Notes under the pieces: model-generated | Database searches by the model: none | The model's input: the letters and a program-made list of their open reading frames with translations, nothing else | What the model was told of the DNA's origin: nothing | Made by a program: the position numbers and the translations under genes | Part shown: positions 54,208-63,801 of the stretch, in pieces | Layout: each line of letters opens with the position of its first letter | Numbering within the stretch: position 1 is the stretch's first letter | Source of the DNA: UBA7455 sp026713185 | GTDB taxonomy: Bacteria > Pseudomonadota > Gammaproteobacteria > Pseudomonadales > Azotimanducaceae | Assembly (NCBI GenBank): GCA_963665785.1 | Contig: OY762456.1 | Span: 62,001-126,000 of the forward strand | DNA: 64,000 bases | Reading direction: 5' to 3'

Positions 54208-56004
54208 CTACTTATCCACCTTCAATACGGCAAGGAATGCCTCCTGGGGAATCTCCACACTACCAAGTTGCTTCATACGTTTCTTACCTTTTTTTTGTTT
54301 TTCCAGTAGTTTTTTCTTACGGGTGACATCACCACCATAACACTTTGCGGTCACGTTTTTCCGTAACGCCTTGACGGTTTGACGTGTGATAATCTGACTA
54401 CCGATCGCCGCCTGAATCGCAACATCAAATAATTGTCGGGGAATGAGCTCCTTCATTTTTCTGGTAAGAGCAAGTCCTTTGGATCTCGCATCATTGCGAT
54501 GAACGATCAGTGCCAGAGCATCAACCCGATCTCCGTTAATCAACACATCAAGCCGAACCAGTCTGGATGCCTGAAATTTGATGAAGCCATAATCCAGCGA
54601 AGCATATCCACGGGAAACTGATTTCAGTTTGTCAAAAAAATCCAGAACAACCTCGTTCATCGGCAACTCACAGGAAATGGATACCTGGTTACCGACAAAC
54701 TGCATGTCTTTCTGTACACCTCTGCGGTCCATGCAAAGGGTCATTACGTTACCCAGGTACTCCGAAGGCGCCAGTATATTGGCCAGGACAATTGGCTCGC
54801 GCATCTCCTCAATCGTCGACAGGTCAGGGAGTTGTGATGGATTGTCTATCCGGATAATGGCGCCGTTTCTGGTGACAATTTCATATTCTACAGTTGGCGC
54901 AGATGTAATCAGGTCCAGGTTGTATTCGCGTTCCAGTCTCTCCTGAACTATCTCCATGTGCAGCATACCCAGAAATCCGCAACGGAAGCCGCTACCCAGT
55001 GCGTTGGAATTCTCGGGCTCATACATCAGGGCAGCATCATTAAGGGTCAGCTTTTCCAGCGCGTCCCGGAAATTATTGAATTCATCGGCACTGGTGGTAA
55101 ACATACCGGCATAAACCTGTGGCTTGACCCTCTCGAATCCAGGCAATGGCGGTATCTGCGAGTTTGCCTGGGCTATTGTATCGCCTACCGGAGCTCCTTT
55201 TACATCCTTGATACCGGCGACAACAAACCCGACTTCGCCAGCTTGCAACACGCTGGTTTCCTTCCTGTGAGGTGTAAACACTCCCACTGAATCAACCTGG
55301 TGTACCTTACCGATAGACCTGGCCACTATTTTGTCGTTAACCGATATGCAGCCATGGACGACTCGAACCAGGGATACCACACCCAGATAGTTATCAAACC
55401 ATGAATCGATGATCAAAGCCTGCAGGTCACCATCCCGCTGAACTTGCGGAGGAGGAATAACCTGGATAATGGTTTCCAGTAATTCCCGGATGCCGGTACC
55501 GTGTTTTGCACTGACCTGAACCGCAGCCGAAGCATCAATGCCAATGATTTCCTCGATTTCCTGGCATACACGATCCGGGTCAGCCTGTGGCAAATCGATT
55601 TTGTTCAGAACCGGCAACACCTCCAGCCCCTGTTCCACGGCTGTATAACAGTTGGCAACCGACTGGGCTTCTACGCCCTGGGCAGCATCAACAATCAGCA
55701 AGGCGCCCTCACAGGCGGCCATGGACCGTGATACTTCATAGGTGAAGTCCACATGTCCGGGTGTGTCGATAATATTGAGTTGATATGAATGACCATCCTG
55801 TGCATCGTACATCAAGGTAACACTCTGAGCCTTGATGGTAATACCCCTCTCCCGCTCAATGTCCATCGAATCAAGAACCTGCGCTTCCATTTCACGGTCT
55901 GTCAGGCCACCGCACAGATGGATAAACCGATCTGCAAGCGTAGACTTGCCATGATCAATGTGGGCAATGATGGAGAAATTACGAATGTACTTTGGATCAA
56001 CCAA
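54208..56004 (-). CDS. lepA: Elongation factor 4 (LepA)
   Basis: 598 residues (E. coli 599). G1 AHIDHGKSTLADRFI, switch RERGITIKAQSVTLMY, G3 DTPGHVDFTYEV, G4 NKIDLPQADP; C-terminal LepA-specific region ending SVEIPQEAFLAVLKVD. Ribosome-associated GTPase. In a run with lepB, 95 bp downstream of the mucD stop. Confidence 0.97.
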   Translation of the reverse strand: MVDPKYIRNFSIIAHIDHGKSTLADRFIHLCGGLTDREMEAQVLDSMDIERERGITIKAQSVTLMYDAQDGHSYQLNIIDTPGHVDFTYEVSRSMAACEGALLIVDAAQGVEAQSVANCYTAVEQGLEVLPVLNKIDLPQADPDRVCQEIEEIIGIDASAAVQVSAKHGTGIRELLETIIQVIPPPQVQRDGDLQALIIDSWFDNYLGVVSLVRVVHGCISVNDKIVARSIGKVHQVDSVGVFTPHRKETSVLQAGEVGFVVAGIKDVKGAPVGDTIAQANSQIPPLPGFERVKPQVYAGMFTTSADEFNNFRDALEKLTLNDAALMYEPENSNALGSGFRCGFLGMLHMEIVQERLEREYNLDLITSAPTVEYEIVTRNGAIIRIDNPSQLPDLSTIEEMREPIVLANILAPSEYLGNVMTLCMDRRGVQKDMQFVGNQVSISCELPMNEVVLDFFDKLKSVSRGYASLDYGFIKFQASRLVRLDVLINGDRVDALALIVHRNDARSKGLALTRKMKELIPRQLFDVAIQAAIGSQIITRQTVKALRKNVTAKCYGGDVTRKKKLLEKQKKGKKRMKQLGSVEIPQEAFLAVLKVDK

Positions 56005-56099
56005 TGTGTAGGCGCAAGAGCCCTGCAGTCTGACTGAAAGGGCGATTATACGCTAATCGCCCAGGACTGATGTAATAATTGACAACATGAGTCAGGGCA

Positions 56100-57497
56100 C
56101 TACTCCGGTATTTTAAGAGCCCGATGGCCGGGCATCCCATCCCTGACGATCAATACCGGAATGGAAACATTGGTGGGCAGATCTTTTACCAGCTCTTCAA
56201 ACTGCTCCCGATTATGTACCGCTTCCCTATTCAGGATCGTAATAACATCGCCCGGTAAAATTCCCGCCTCCATTGCCGGACCTTCTGTAATCCGTTGCAC
56301 CAACACGCCTTCATTGCCCTGATGAGATCGATCAGTCTCTTCCAGATCAACAACCTGAATGCCCAGACGATTCCAGGATGTTTTTTCGGAACCACTGCTT
56401 CTGAATCGTTGCCGATCTTCTCTTTCCGGCAGGGCGCCAATCTTCATGGTCAGTGTGACCTTTTTGCCGTCACGATATACGACCAGATCTGCTTCGGATT
56501 CCGCCTGGGTACGACCAACCACCTGCGGCAGATCCTGAAACAAATCGATAGGTTGACCATTGAATTCAACGATGACATCGCCGACCTGCAATCCACTATT
56601 CGCGGCGGGACCATCCGGTGATATCGCGTTGATCAATGCCCCCTGGGGTCTGTCCATACCAAAGGACTCGGCAAGGTCCCTGTTTACACCCTGAATGAGA
56701 ACGCCCAGATACCCCCGGGAAACGCTGCCTTTCTCCTTGAGTTGCTGCACTACCTCCATGGCCACATCAACCGGTATCGAAAATGAGAGTCCCAGAAATC
56801 CACCGGAACGGGTTAAAATCTGGCTGTTAATACCCACCACTCTGCCTTCCAGATCAAACAGTGGACCACCGGAATTCCCCGGATTAATAGCGACATCGCT
56901 CTGAATGTAGGGTACGTAATTATCGTTATTCATGCCGGGCAGGCTCCTGCCTTTGGCGCTGACGATACCTGCTGTAACGGAATGTTCAAAACCGAATGGC
57001 GAACCAATGGCTACGACCCATTCACCGACCTGGAGATCTGCAGAACTGCCGATTTCCACAGTTGGCAGATCTTCCGCGTCAATTTTCAACAGAGCAAGAT
57101 CTGACAATTCATCTTTGCCAACCACTTCGGCCAATAGCTCTCTTCGATCACTCAGGGCGACGATAATTTCATCTGCGTTATCGACTACGTGATTGTTGGT
57201 AAGAATATATCCATCGCTGGAAATAATGAATCCGGAACCCATGGAAGGAGAAGGGTTGGGTATCTGCTGTCCAGGTATTTCACGGAAGAAACGCCTGAAA
57301 AATTCAGGTATTTCTTCCTCGGGCAGTTGATCATTTTGACGGATGATTCTATTTTCCCGAACCCTTTCAGCGCTGATATTGACCACTGTTGGCGATGTTT
57401 TTTTAACCAGACTGGTAAATTCGGGTAATTCCGCCCGTCCAGAGGTGCTCATCACCATCATTGCGATGCTGGCCAGAATGACTGGTATCTTACCCAT
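56100..57497 (-). CDS. mucD: Periplasmic serine protease MucD/DegQ-type
   Basis: 465 residues with a signal peptide (ILASIAMMVMSTSGRAELPE). Catalytic triad: His in ILTNNHVVDNADEI, Asp in DELSDLALLKID, Ser in INPGNSGGPLFDLEGRV. Two PDZ domains follow (GYLGVLIQGVNRDLAESFG; LGIQVVDLEETDRSHQGN). Degrades misfolded envelope proteins and damps the RpoE response. Its start overlaps the rseC stop by 8 bp; the position downstream of rpoE-rseABC favours mucD over degP. Confidence 0.94.
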   Translation of the reverse strand: MGKIPVILASIAMMVMSTSGRAELPEFTSLVKKTSPTVVNISAERVRENRIIRQNDQLPEEEIPEFFRRFFREIPGQQIPNPSPSMGSGFIISSDGYILTNNHVVDNADEIIVALSDRRELLAEVVGKDELSDLALLKIDAEDLPTVEIGSSADLQVGEWVVAIGSPFGFEHSVTAGIVSAKGRSLPGMNNDNYVPYIQSDVAINPGNSGGPLFDLEGRVVGINSQILTRSGGFLGLSFSIPVDVAMEVVQQLKEKGSVSRGYLGVLIQGVNRDLAESFGMDRPQGALINAISPDGPAANSGLQVGDVIVEFNGQPIDLFQDLPQVVGRTQAESEADLVVYRDGKKVTLTMKIGALPEREDRQRFRSSGSEKTSWNRLGIQVVDLEETDRSHQGNEGVLVQRITEGPAMEAGILPGDVITILNREAVHNREQFEELVKDLPTNVSIPVLIVRDGMPGHRALKIPE

Positions 57498-57858
57498 TAT
57501 CAGTATCCTTAATCTGTATCCGTGAAAAATCCTGCCGTCTGCAGAATACTGCTCCGACTAGAAACCCTGCTATTCCTCCGATCATCTGCCCGCCATCCCC
57601 AGCGTCGAATAGCATCGCTGTTACGCTGCCCGTGACAAAACCCATCAATGGCAGCAACAGAGAATTCGATGCAAGCAGGAGTTGATTTCCAACTGTCATC
57701 GACAGCGACACCACATCTCCCGTAACACTGGTCATTGGTATATTAACAAGGGTTGATCGAGGCTCGTTACAGCCCCGACATCCAGTACAGGACGTATTCG
57801 CTGTCTCTATAATAGCGAAACCATCCACTTCTCCTGTAACACTGCCTTTAATCAGCAT
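57490..57858 (-). CDS. rseC: RseC/MucC family sigma-E modulator
   Basis: 122 residues. N-terminal cysteine cluster ANTSCTGCRGCNEPRSTLV, then two membrane helices near QLLLASNSLLLPLMGFVTGS and MIGGIAGFLVGAVF. Membrane protein of the rpoE operon. A gap of 118 bp separates it from rseB, so a separate promoter is possible. Confidence 0.88.
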   Translation of the reverse strand: MLIKGSVTGEVDGFAIIETANTSCTGCRGCNEPRSTLVNIPMTSVTGDVVSLSMTVGNQLLLASNSLLLPLMGFVTGSVTAMLFDAGDGGQMIGGIAGFLVGAVFCRRQDFSRIQIKDTDNG

Positions 57859-57976
57859 TTCTCTCCATGCCGCACATTCGGAATATGCGGATTAATCGTC
57901 CAATTGCAAGCAAGAAGCGCTAAAGAAACCAGAAATGAATTCAGTATACATCTGTGAACAGCGGACATTGCCGGAA

Positions 57977-58924
57977 CTAGAAGAGTGCCGGCTCCACGGA
58001 TTCTGCAACCCTGCGCGCCATGTTGACCGGCACCTCACCGACCACGGTAATCTGTCCCTGGGCATTCTTCAGACGCCTGGTAATGACTGTTGTGGCGCCA
58101 TGGGAGGTAATCATGTCAGGAAGAGATGCGGTCCCGGTCTGTTCAACAAATACCGACAATGTTGCCAGTCCATCCGTAAAGTGCAGGAGATTGGATTGGC
58201 GGCTGTACATGGGTTTAAAACCATCCGGCAGCCAGGAAACATGCCAGACTGGTCTGCTCGATTGCTGTTCGGCTACCTCGGTGATAACCGGTGACAACTG
58301 ATGCAAGGCTGCGGTATCGCCAAAAGAACTGTTCAACATGGCTGTATCGATTGGTTGGCCGATCTGAATCGATGAGAATTGAAACAATTCGAGAACCCGA
58401 TTACGGTCCACCAGTTGTGACTGCAATAACAGCCCTGTTTCTTCGTCCAGCCATAACCGGTAACCAAATCGATTATCATGCCGGGGAGTGATCTTTAATT
58501 TGACAGCAGTCCGGCCTGCGATTCTTTCCTTCCCATGCAGACTGAATCGATACAAGTCCTGGGATGTCGCAAGATTGTCGTTGAATGCTGTACTGAAAGG
58601 ACCCAGTGGTAAATTGTGATCAAAATCAGCGTTCTGAGGGTCCGGGTGATAACACACCAGTTCATTCTCACGGCGAACTATTTCACGTTCTTCGCCATTC
58701 TGGTAGACCAGACGTTCCAGTTCCCGACCATCCTTGAACTGGTGAGTCACCTGAATGGTTTCAAACTGGGAACCACGCATGTAGATGAATGTACCCTGAT
58801 AGTCCTGTTCATGTAACGCCACGCCCATCCTGTCGAGCCACTGTCTGGCATCATCCGCATAACATACACCAGCGCCCAGGCCGAGAAGAAGGGCGCCAAT
58901 AGTACCCAGGTAAAAATTCTTCAT
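57977..58924 (-). CDS. rseB: Sigma-E regulatory protein RseB/MucB
   Basis: 315 residues with a signal peptide. Typical ARQWLDRMGVALHEQDYQGT, FIYMRGSQFETIQVTHQFKD, GFKPMYSRQSNLLHFTDGLA and VFVEQTG. Binds RseA in the periplasm and protects it from proteolysis until lipids/LPS displace it. Start overlaps the rseA stop by 4 bp. Confidence 0.94.
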   Translation of the reverse strand: MKNFYLGTIGALLLGLGAGVCYADDARQWLDRMGVALHEQDYQGTFIYMRGSQFETIQVTHQFKDGRELERLVYQNGEEREIVRRENELVCYHPDPQNADFDHNLPLGPFSTAFNDNLATSQDLYRFSLHGKERIAGRTAVKLKITPRHDNRFGYRLWLDEETGLLLQSQLVDRNRVLELFQFSSIQIGQPIDTAMLNSSFGDTAALHQLSPVITEVAEQQSSRPVWHVSWLPDGFKPMYSRQSNLLHFTDGLATLSVFVEQTGTASLPDMITSHGATTVITRRLKNAQGQITVVGEVPVNMARRVAESVEPALF

Positions 58925-59478
58925 TGACCTGGAGGATAGTTGACCAGATGAGTATTACCCTTAAGTCGGGTCATCCGGTCGTGTTTATTGAGGTATTCCC
59001 GTAACAATTTCTGTTTCTCTTCGTCAAGTTCCCTGAGTTCAGGTTCAGGTTCTACGGGTTGGGTATCGAGATTTTGGGCTATCGTCGGGGTGTTGGTGGA
59101 TATACTGTCTGGTAAGGGTCCTGTTCCGTTGTTGAAGACGATGCCAACAGTCATCACCAGAGTGGCGGCAACTGCCAGTCCTGCGACAGGTTTCAGCCAG
59201 TTACGATGAGTTGGACTGTCAATAGAAAAAGTTTCCTCATCATCAATAGCATCACTGATCCGCTGGAATAATTTCATCTGCTGATCAACATCAGGAATTC
59301 GCTGTACTTTATCAGAAGGATTCCTGAGAACACTGCGAATCTGCTGGTAGATAAAAAATGTCTTTTTAAGGTCCTGTTCGGAATCCAGATTACGAAGCAG
59401 ACGATGAACCTCTATTTCTGAAGCTTCGTCATCAATGAGCGCCGACACGGACTCTTTCAGTTTGCCTGACACATTCAA
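58921..59478 (-). CDS. rseA: Anti-sigma-E factor RseA/MucA
   Basis: 185 residues. N-terminal sigma-binding region MNVSGKLKESVSALIDDEAS, EVHRLLRNLDSEQDLKKTF; one membrane helix around 100-120 (LKPVAGLAVAATLVMTVGIV); short periplasmic tail. Holds RpoE at the inner membrane. 24 bp downstream of rpoE. Confidence 0.92.
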   Translation of the reverse strand: MNVSGKLKESVSALIDDEASEIEVHRLLRNLDSEQDLKKTFFIYQQIRSVLRNPSDKVQRIPDVDQQMKLFQRISDAIDDEETFSIDSPTHRNWLKPVAGLAVAATLVMTVGIVFNNGTGPLPDSISTNTPTIAQNLDTQPVEPEPELRELDEEKQKLLREYLNKHDRMTRLKGNTHLVNYPPGQ

Positions 59479-59502
59479 TCCTCTAACCGTTGGATGCAGG
59501 TT

Positions 59503-60081
59503 TTATTGACCAAACCTGGAAATCTTGTTTTCAATCGCTTCCCGCGCCCGGAATATTCTGGACCTGACTGTACCTACCGGACATTCCATTACACCTGCAA
59601 TATCTTCATAACTCAAGCCCTCAAATTCGCGTAGAGTAACCGCTACCTTCAATTCTTCAGGCAAGTCATCAATTGCACTATATATTAAATCTTCCAGTTC
59701 CTTAGTTACCAGTGCTTGTTCTGGTGACTCCATATCTCTTAAGACAGCAGAATTGTCCTGAAATTCCCCTTCATCTACATCAATATCCGTATCCGGAGGT
59801 CGTCTGGACTTTGACACCAGAAAATTCTTGGATGTATTGATGGCAATCCGATAAAGCCATGTGTAAAACGCACTGTCACCACGAAATCCGGATATGGCCC
59901 GATAGGCTTTTATAAATGCTTCCTGGGTCACATCCAGCACTTCGTCCTGGTCCTTGATGTATCGACTTACCAGACCAGTAATTTTATGCTGATATTTCAG
60001 TTGCAGAATGTCGAATGCTCTTTTATCGCCGCGTTTAACCCTTTCTACCAACTGTTGATCGGACGGCTCCCTGGTAGTCAC
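59503..60081 (-). CDS. rpoE: RNA polymerase sigma-E factor
   Basis: 192 residues. Region 2: DILQLKYQHKITGLVSRYIK, VLDVTQEAFIKAYRAISGFR, SAFYTWLYRIAINTSKNFLV. Region 4: DLPEELKVAVTLREFEGLSY and EDIAGVMECPVGTVRSRIFR. Controls the envelope-stress response. First gene of the operon; likely autoregulated (see 60141-60173). Confidence 0.96.
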   Translation of the reverse strand: MTTREPSDQQLVERVKRGDKRAFDILQLKYQHKITGLVSRYIKDQDEVLDVTQEAFIKAYRAISGFRGDSAFYTWLYRIAINTSKNFLVSKSRRPPDTDIDVDEGEFQDNSAVLRDMESPEQALVTKELEDLIYSAIDDLPEELKVAVTLREFEGLSYEDIAGVMECPVGTVRSRIFRAREAIENKISRFGQ

Positions 60082-60140
60082 CTGAATTTCCTTTTACCCC
60101 GGTCACGACCAGGAATTAATTTCATGCTGAGAATGGAACT

Positions 60141-60173
60141 AATGATAACAAATCATTCCCCTCAAAAGTTTGC
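60141..60173 (-). promoter_or_regulatory. Possible RpoE-type promoter upstream of rpoE
   Basis: Reading leftwards, aaactt (from ~60171) resembles the -35 element GGAACTT core, and a TATCAtt-like -10 follows at 60141-60147. The fit to the sigma-E consensus is partial, and autoregulation is inferred from known rpoE operons. Confidence 0.3.
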
Positions 60174-60263
60174 TGAATGCTGAATCGTTGACAGAATTGA
60201 AAAGGCAGTGGCAAAGCAGGACATGAATCAATATTCTTACTAACCCCTGGGATCACTGAAACT

Positions 60264-61865
60264 ATGTCAACACGGAATTATGATGTTCTGATTATCGGCA
60301 GCGGCGCTGCTGGAATGACCCTGGCTCTTAAACTGGCACGGGATTACCGTGTTGCCATATTAAGCAAAGACGAGCCAAACGAGGGGTCAACCTGGTATGC
60401 CCAGGGTGGTGTTGCCGCCGTGCTGGATGAATCCGACACTGTCGACTCGCATATTGAGGACACCCTGCAGGCAGGTGCGGGTCTCTGCCACAAAGATGTT
60501 GTTCAGTTTACCGTAGAGCACAGCGTTGAAATCATTCGCTGGCTCGTTGAACTTGGTGTCGAGTTTGATACCGAAGTCAATGCAGAAGGAGATAACAATT
60601 TTCATCTGACCCGGGAAGGTGGACACAGTCATCGCCGGATTATCCATGTCGCGGATGCAACCGGCAGGGAGATTGCACTAAAACTGTATGAACAACTGCA
60701 GACCTGTGAAAATGTCGATTTCTTCAAGCAGTATGTTGCCGTAGACCTCATTACGGAACACAAGGTCGGTCACAAAGGTAATCTGTGCCTGGGTGCTTAT
60801 GTACTCAATCAGGATTCCAGCCAGGTGGAACTATTCAGGGCTCGATACGTCATACTTGCCACCGGGGGCGCCAGTAAGGTCTATCTGTACACCAGTAATC
60901 CGGATACTGCTTCAGGCGATGGCATTGCCATGGCCTGGCGTGCGGGGTGTCGAGTCGGCAACCTCGAATTCAACCAGTTTCATCCAACCTGTCTGTATCA
61001 TCCGGAAGCCCGAAATTTTCTTCTTACAGAGGCTCTCCGGGGTGAAGGCGCCAAATTGATTTTGCCCGATGGCAGCCGGTTTATGACCCGGTTTGACAAA
61101 AGGGGGGAATTAGCTCCCCGGGACATCGTCGCCCGTGCAATTGATCACGAGATGAAACGACTGGGATGTGATTGTGTATATCTGGATATCAGTTACAGGG
61201 ATGCTGATTTCATCACATCTCACTTCCCGAATATCTACGCTCGCTGTCTGGAACTCGGTATAGATATCACAAAACAACCTGCCCCTGTCGTCCCGGCAGC
61301 ACACTATACCTGCGGCGGCATAGTCACGGATATGAACGGCCTGACAGACCTGCCCAATCTGTATGCTATCGGTGAAGCGAGTTTTACCGGTCTGCACGGC
61401 GCTAACAGAATGGCCAGCAATTCCCTGCTTGAATGTATGGTTTTTGCGAGTGCCGCCGCCAGTCATATACAGCAGCAGGGTAAATCCCTGATGCCGGATG
61501 TGGCAATTCCCCCATGGGATGAATCACAAGTGACCAACTCGGACGAAGATGTGGTCATCTCGCACAACTGGGACGAACTGCGTCACTTCATGTGGGACTA
61601 CGTCGGTATTGTCCGGACCGACAAAAGGCTGCAACGGGCACGCCGGCGGGTACAACTACTGCATCAGGAAGTCACTGAATACTACAGCAACTATCACATC
61701 AGCAATGACCTTCTGGAACTGCGCAATCTCATTACCGTTGCAGATTTAATCATCCAGAGCGCTATCAGACGCAAGGAAAGCCGGGGGCTGCATTTTACTC
61801 TGGATTATCCCGATCTTGAGCCGGAGGCGGTAGATACGATTCTGATACCACCCGGATACGGATAA
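60264..61865 (+). CDS. nadB: L-aspartate oxidase
   Basis: 533 residues. FAD-binding VLIIGSGAAGMTLALKLARD, GSTWYAQGGVAAVLDESD, substrate-type FHLTREGGHSHRRIIHVADA, NLEFNQFHPTCLYHPEARNF, LRGEGAKLILPDGSRFM and AHYTCGGIVTDMNGLTD, IGEASFTGLHGANRMASNSL. Oxidises aspartate to iminoaspartate for NAD synthesis. Divergent from rpoE, as in many Gammaproteobacteria. Confidence 0.96.
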   Translation: MSTRNYDVLIIGSGAAGMTLALKLARDYRVAILSKDEPNEGSTWYAQGGVAAVLDESDTVDSHIEDTLQAGAGLCHKDVVQFTVEHSVEIIRWLVELGVEFDTEVNAEGDNNFHLTREGGHSHRRIIHVADATGREIALKLYEQLQTCENVDFFKQYVAVDLITEHKVGHKGNLCLGAYVLNQDSSQVELFRARYVILATGGASKVYLYTSNPDTASGDGIAMAWRAGCRVGNLEFNQFHPTCLYHPEARNFLLTEALRGEGAKLILPDGSRFMTRFDKRGELAPRDIVARAIDHEMKRLGCDCVYLDISYRDADFITSHFPNIYARCLELGIDITKQPAPVVPAAHYTCGGIVTDMNGLTDLPNLYAIGEASFTGLHGANRMASNSLLECMVFASAAASHIQQQGKSLMPDVAIPPWDESQVTNSDEDVVISHNWDELRHFMWDYVGIVRTDKRLQRARRRVQLLHQEVTEYYSNYHISNDLLELRNLITVADLIIQSAIRRKESRGLHFTLDYPDLEPEAVDTILIPPGYG

Positions 61866-61914
61866 GCCCGGGTCGTATGATGTATCCGGTTCAGGCTTAA
61901 GACCTGGTCCAGGC

Positions 61915-62367
61915 TCAGGATGAAGAATCAGCCTTGAACCCGCGCATTCTGAAAAAAACACGTCCCAGTCGATGCTGTTCAGCATCCACTGAATCTGTAA
62001 ACAACGGCACCGGGTACCTGCGACCTTTCCTGTCAGCATAATCCATAACGATCAGAAAGTTGGTGACGACAACTTCGCCTGTCAGTGTGACGGGTATCGT
62101 GTTTCCAGACCTTAGTTGCAGTTGCCACACGGGTTGTCGATAACGGACACCAACCACGGCGTTTGCGCTCTTTAACAGGATGAAACGATACATTGTAAAA
62201 ATGAGTGAAGAAATGACTGCCACCATGCAGGCGCTCTGACCGTACCAGGGGAGTGCCGAGATCGTAATACCCCATAGCGCCGCAACATGCAGCAGGATAT
62301 TGAGGACAGCGAGCGATCTGGATACCCGGATATCGAAGTCAAGTACAGACTTGTTGAATTCAGTCAT
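61915..62367 (-). CDS. ygfX: YgfX-family membrane protein
   Basis: 150 residues with two adjacent membrane helices (NILLHVAALWGITISALPWY and ACMVAVISSLIFTMYRFIL) and a C-terminal beta-rich part ending RRYPVPLFTDSVDAEQHRLG. Position after sdhE (8-bp overlap) and topology match YgfX (CptA), which is linked to SdhE and proposed to affect cell division. Convergent with nadB. Confidence 0.75.
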   Translation of the reverse strand: MTEFNKSVLDFDIRVSRSLAVLNILLHVAALWGITISALPWYGQSACMVAVISSLIFTMYRFILLKSANAVVGVRYRQPVWQLQLRSGNTIPVTLTGEVVVTNFLIVMDYADRKGRRYPVPLFTDSVDAEQHRLGRVFFRMRGFKADSSS

Positions 62368-62629
62368 TCTCTGGTTGCACCCGGTGCAATATCATGCACA
62401 CCAGTGTCCTCAATTCAGGATCATCCGGTTGACCCCGGCGACTGAACCAGATCATCAAATCCGGGTCATCCTGTTCCAGTAATCTTATAAAGGCTTGTTG
62501 CAACTCTTGAGGTAATGCTACAAACATTTCATCAAAAAAAGGCACAAGCAGAAGATCCAGTTCCAGCATTCCGCGCCTTGATCGCCATCGCAACCGGTTC
62601 AGTTCAATGTCTGAGTACAATCCATGCAC
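62360..62629 (-). CDS. sdhE: Succinate dehydrogenase flavinylation factor SdhE
   Basis: 89 residues. The conserved RGxxE motif is in RWRSRRGMLELDLLLVPFF; LPQELQQAFIRLLEQDDPDL and MIWFSRRGQPDDPELRTLV follow. Helps attach FAD to SdhA. Cotranscribed with ygfX. Confidence 0.93.
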   Translation of the reverse strand: MHGLYSDIELNRLRWRSRRGMLELDLLLVPFFDEMFVALPQELQQAFIRLLEQDDPDLMIWFSRRGQPDDPELRTLVCMILHRVQPEND

Positions 62630-62699
62630 CTCAATTTTGTTCTTTTGTTACCTGATTTCACCGCATATTGCCACTGGAAATAATCCGGGCGGGCAGCCG

Positions 62700-62861
62700 G
62701 GAGGCTGCCCGGGAACCGCGACCGTAGCGAGGGCAAGACTGATTGAGTCATATTTTTTGGTTATTTGAGGCAAATATTGGACATATTAAACGAAAATAAG
62801 CAGAAAATATGGCCAATCAGGCTTGTCCGCAGTAGGTCAGTCTGTTCCCGGGCAGCCTCCC
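62700..62861. repeat. 162-bp inverted-repeat element, copy 2 (MITE-like)
   Basis: Perfect 18-bp terminal inverted repeats, gggaggctgcccgggaac at 62700-62717 and its complement at 62844-62861. Interior matches copy 1 at 45171-45325 apart from ~13 extra bases near 62818-62830. Lies between sdhE and ygfZ promoters. Confidence 0.85.
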
Positions 62862-62922
62862 AGTGTACTTGAAGTTATTGAATAAATTGTGATCTATTGA
62901 AACACGTCTGTAGAATACTGGT

Positions 62923-63750
62923 ATGAAAAACGTAATCAGACTATCCCAATTCGGATTTCTGGCCGTCAGAGGCAAAGACACCAGGCCTTTCATGCAGGGA
63001 TATACCACCTGTGATGTGGAAAAGCTGTCGGATACAGGAAATATTGGTGCAATCTGCAACCTGCAAGGCCGCATGATCACCAATTTCAGAGTTGCGGAAA
63101 TAGAAGATGGTTTGCTGTTACGCATGCACCGCAGTCGGGTGCAGGACACCTTGACGTTCCTGTCCAAATACATCGTTTTTTCCAAAGCGGAATTGGTCGA
63201 TGCCAGCGAACAATGGCAATGTTTTGGTATGATTGGTGACAATGCTCCCCCTGGTCCGGGCCGGATTCAGCAACAGGTCAACAGTGACCGGTTTGAACTC
63301 TGGAGTCAGGAGGACATCAGTGAAGCAACATCGGATGCAGCAGTCTGGCAGGAACTTGATTGCCGGGAAGGACTCGCCTGGGTTCAGGACATTACTGCAA
63401 ACATTTATCTTCCGCAGATGTTCAATCTGCATAATCTTGGGGGCGTTGATTTCGCAAAAGGCTGCTACCTTGGCCAGGAAATTGTAGCCCGGGCACATTA
63501 TCGGGGTACACTGAAGCGCCAACTTCATCACGGTGTGTCACCGGCGGCTATACCGGTCGGCGCCGATTTGCTGCGGGAAGATAGCAGGAATATCGGGCAG
63601 GTGGTTGCTGCCGCACCTTCCACCGCCACGCAGCTGGATTCCTGGGAAGTTCTGGCAGTCCTGCAAAATCCAGGCGAGAGTCAGGTATCCGCGCAGTCAG
63701 GTAATGGACAATCATTGGAATTTTCACCGTTCCAGATTCCCGGGCGATAA
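62923..63750 (+). CDS. ygfZ: YgfZ/GcvT-like folate-binding protein
   Basis: 275 residues. The signature KGCYLGQEIVARAHYRG is intact, preceded by LPQMFNLHNLGGVDFAKG; N-terminal VRGKDTRPFMQGYTTCDVEK and NLQGRMITNFRVAEIEDG. Folate-dependent factor supporting Fe-S enzyme repair. At the 3' end, just before the 15-bp tandem repeat. Confidence 0.92.
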   Translation: MKNVIRLSQFGFLAVRGKDTRPFMQGYTTCDVEKLSDTGNIGAICNLQGRMITNFRVAEIEDGLLLRMHRSRVQDTLTFLSKYIVFSKAELVDASEQWQCFGMIGDNAPPGPGRIQQQVNSDRFELWSQEDISEATSDAAVWQELDCREGLAWVQDITANIYLPQMFNLHNLGGVDFAKGCYLGQEIVARAHYRGTLKRQLHHGVSPAAIPVGADLLREDSRNIGQVVAAAPSTATQLDSWEVLAVLQNPGESQVSAQSGNGQSLEFSPFQIPGR

Positions 63751-63801
63751 TGGCCTTGGCATTAATGGCCTTGGCATTAATGGCCTATGCATTAATGGCT
63801 T
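63749..63801. repeat. 15-bp tandem repeat, ~3.5 units
   Basis: Units aatggccttggcatt at 63749-63763 and 63764-63778, a variant at 63779-63793, then a partial. It covers the ygfZ stop codon and the C-terminal codons (DKAINA) of the convergent glutathione-transferase-like gene. Confidence 0.85.
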
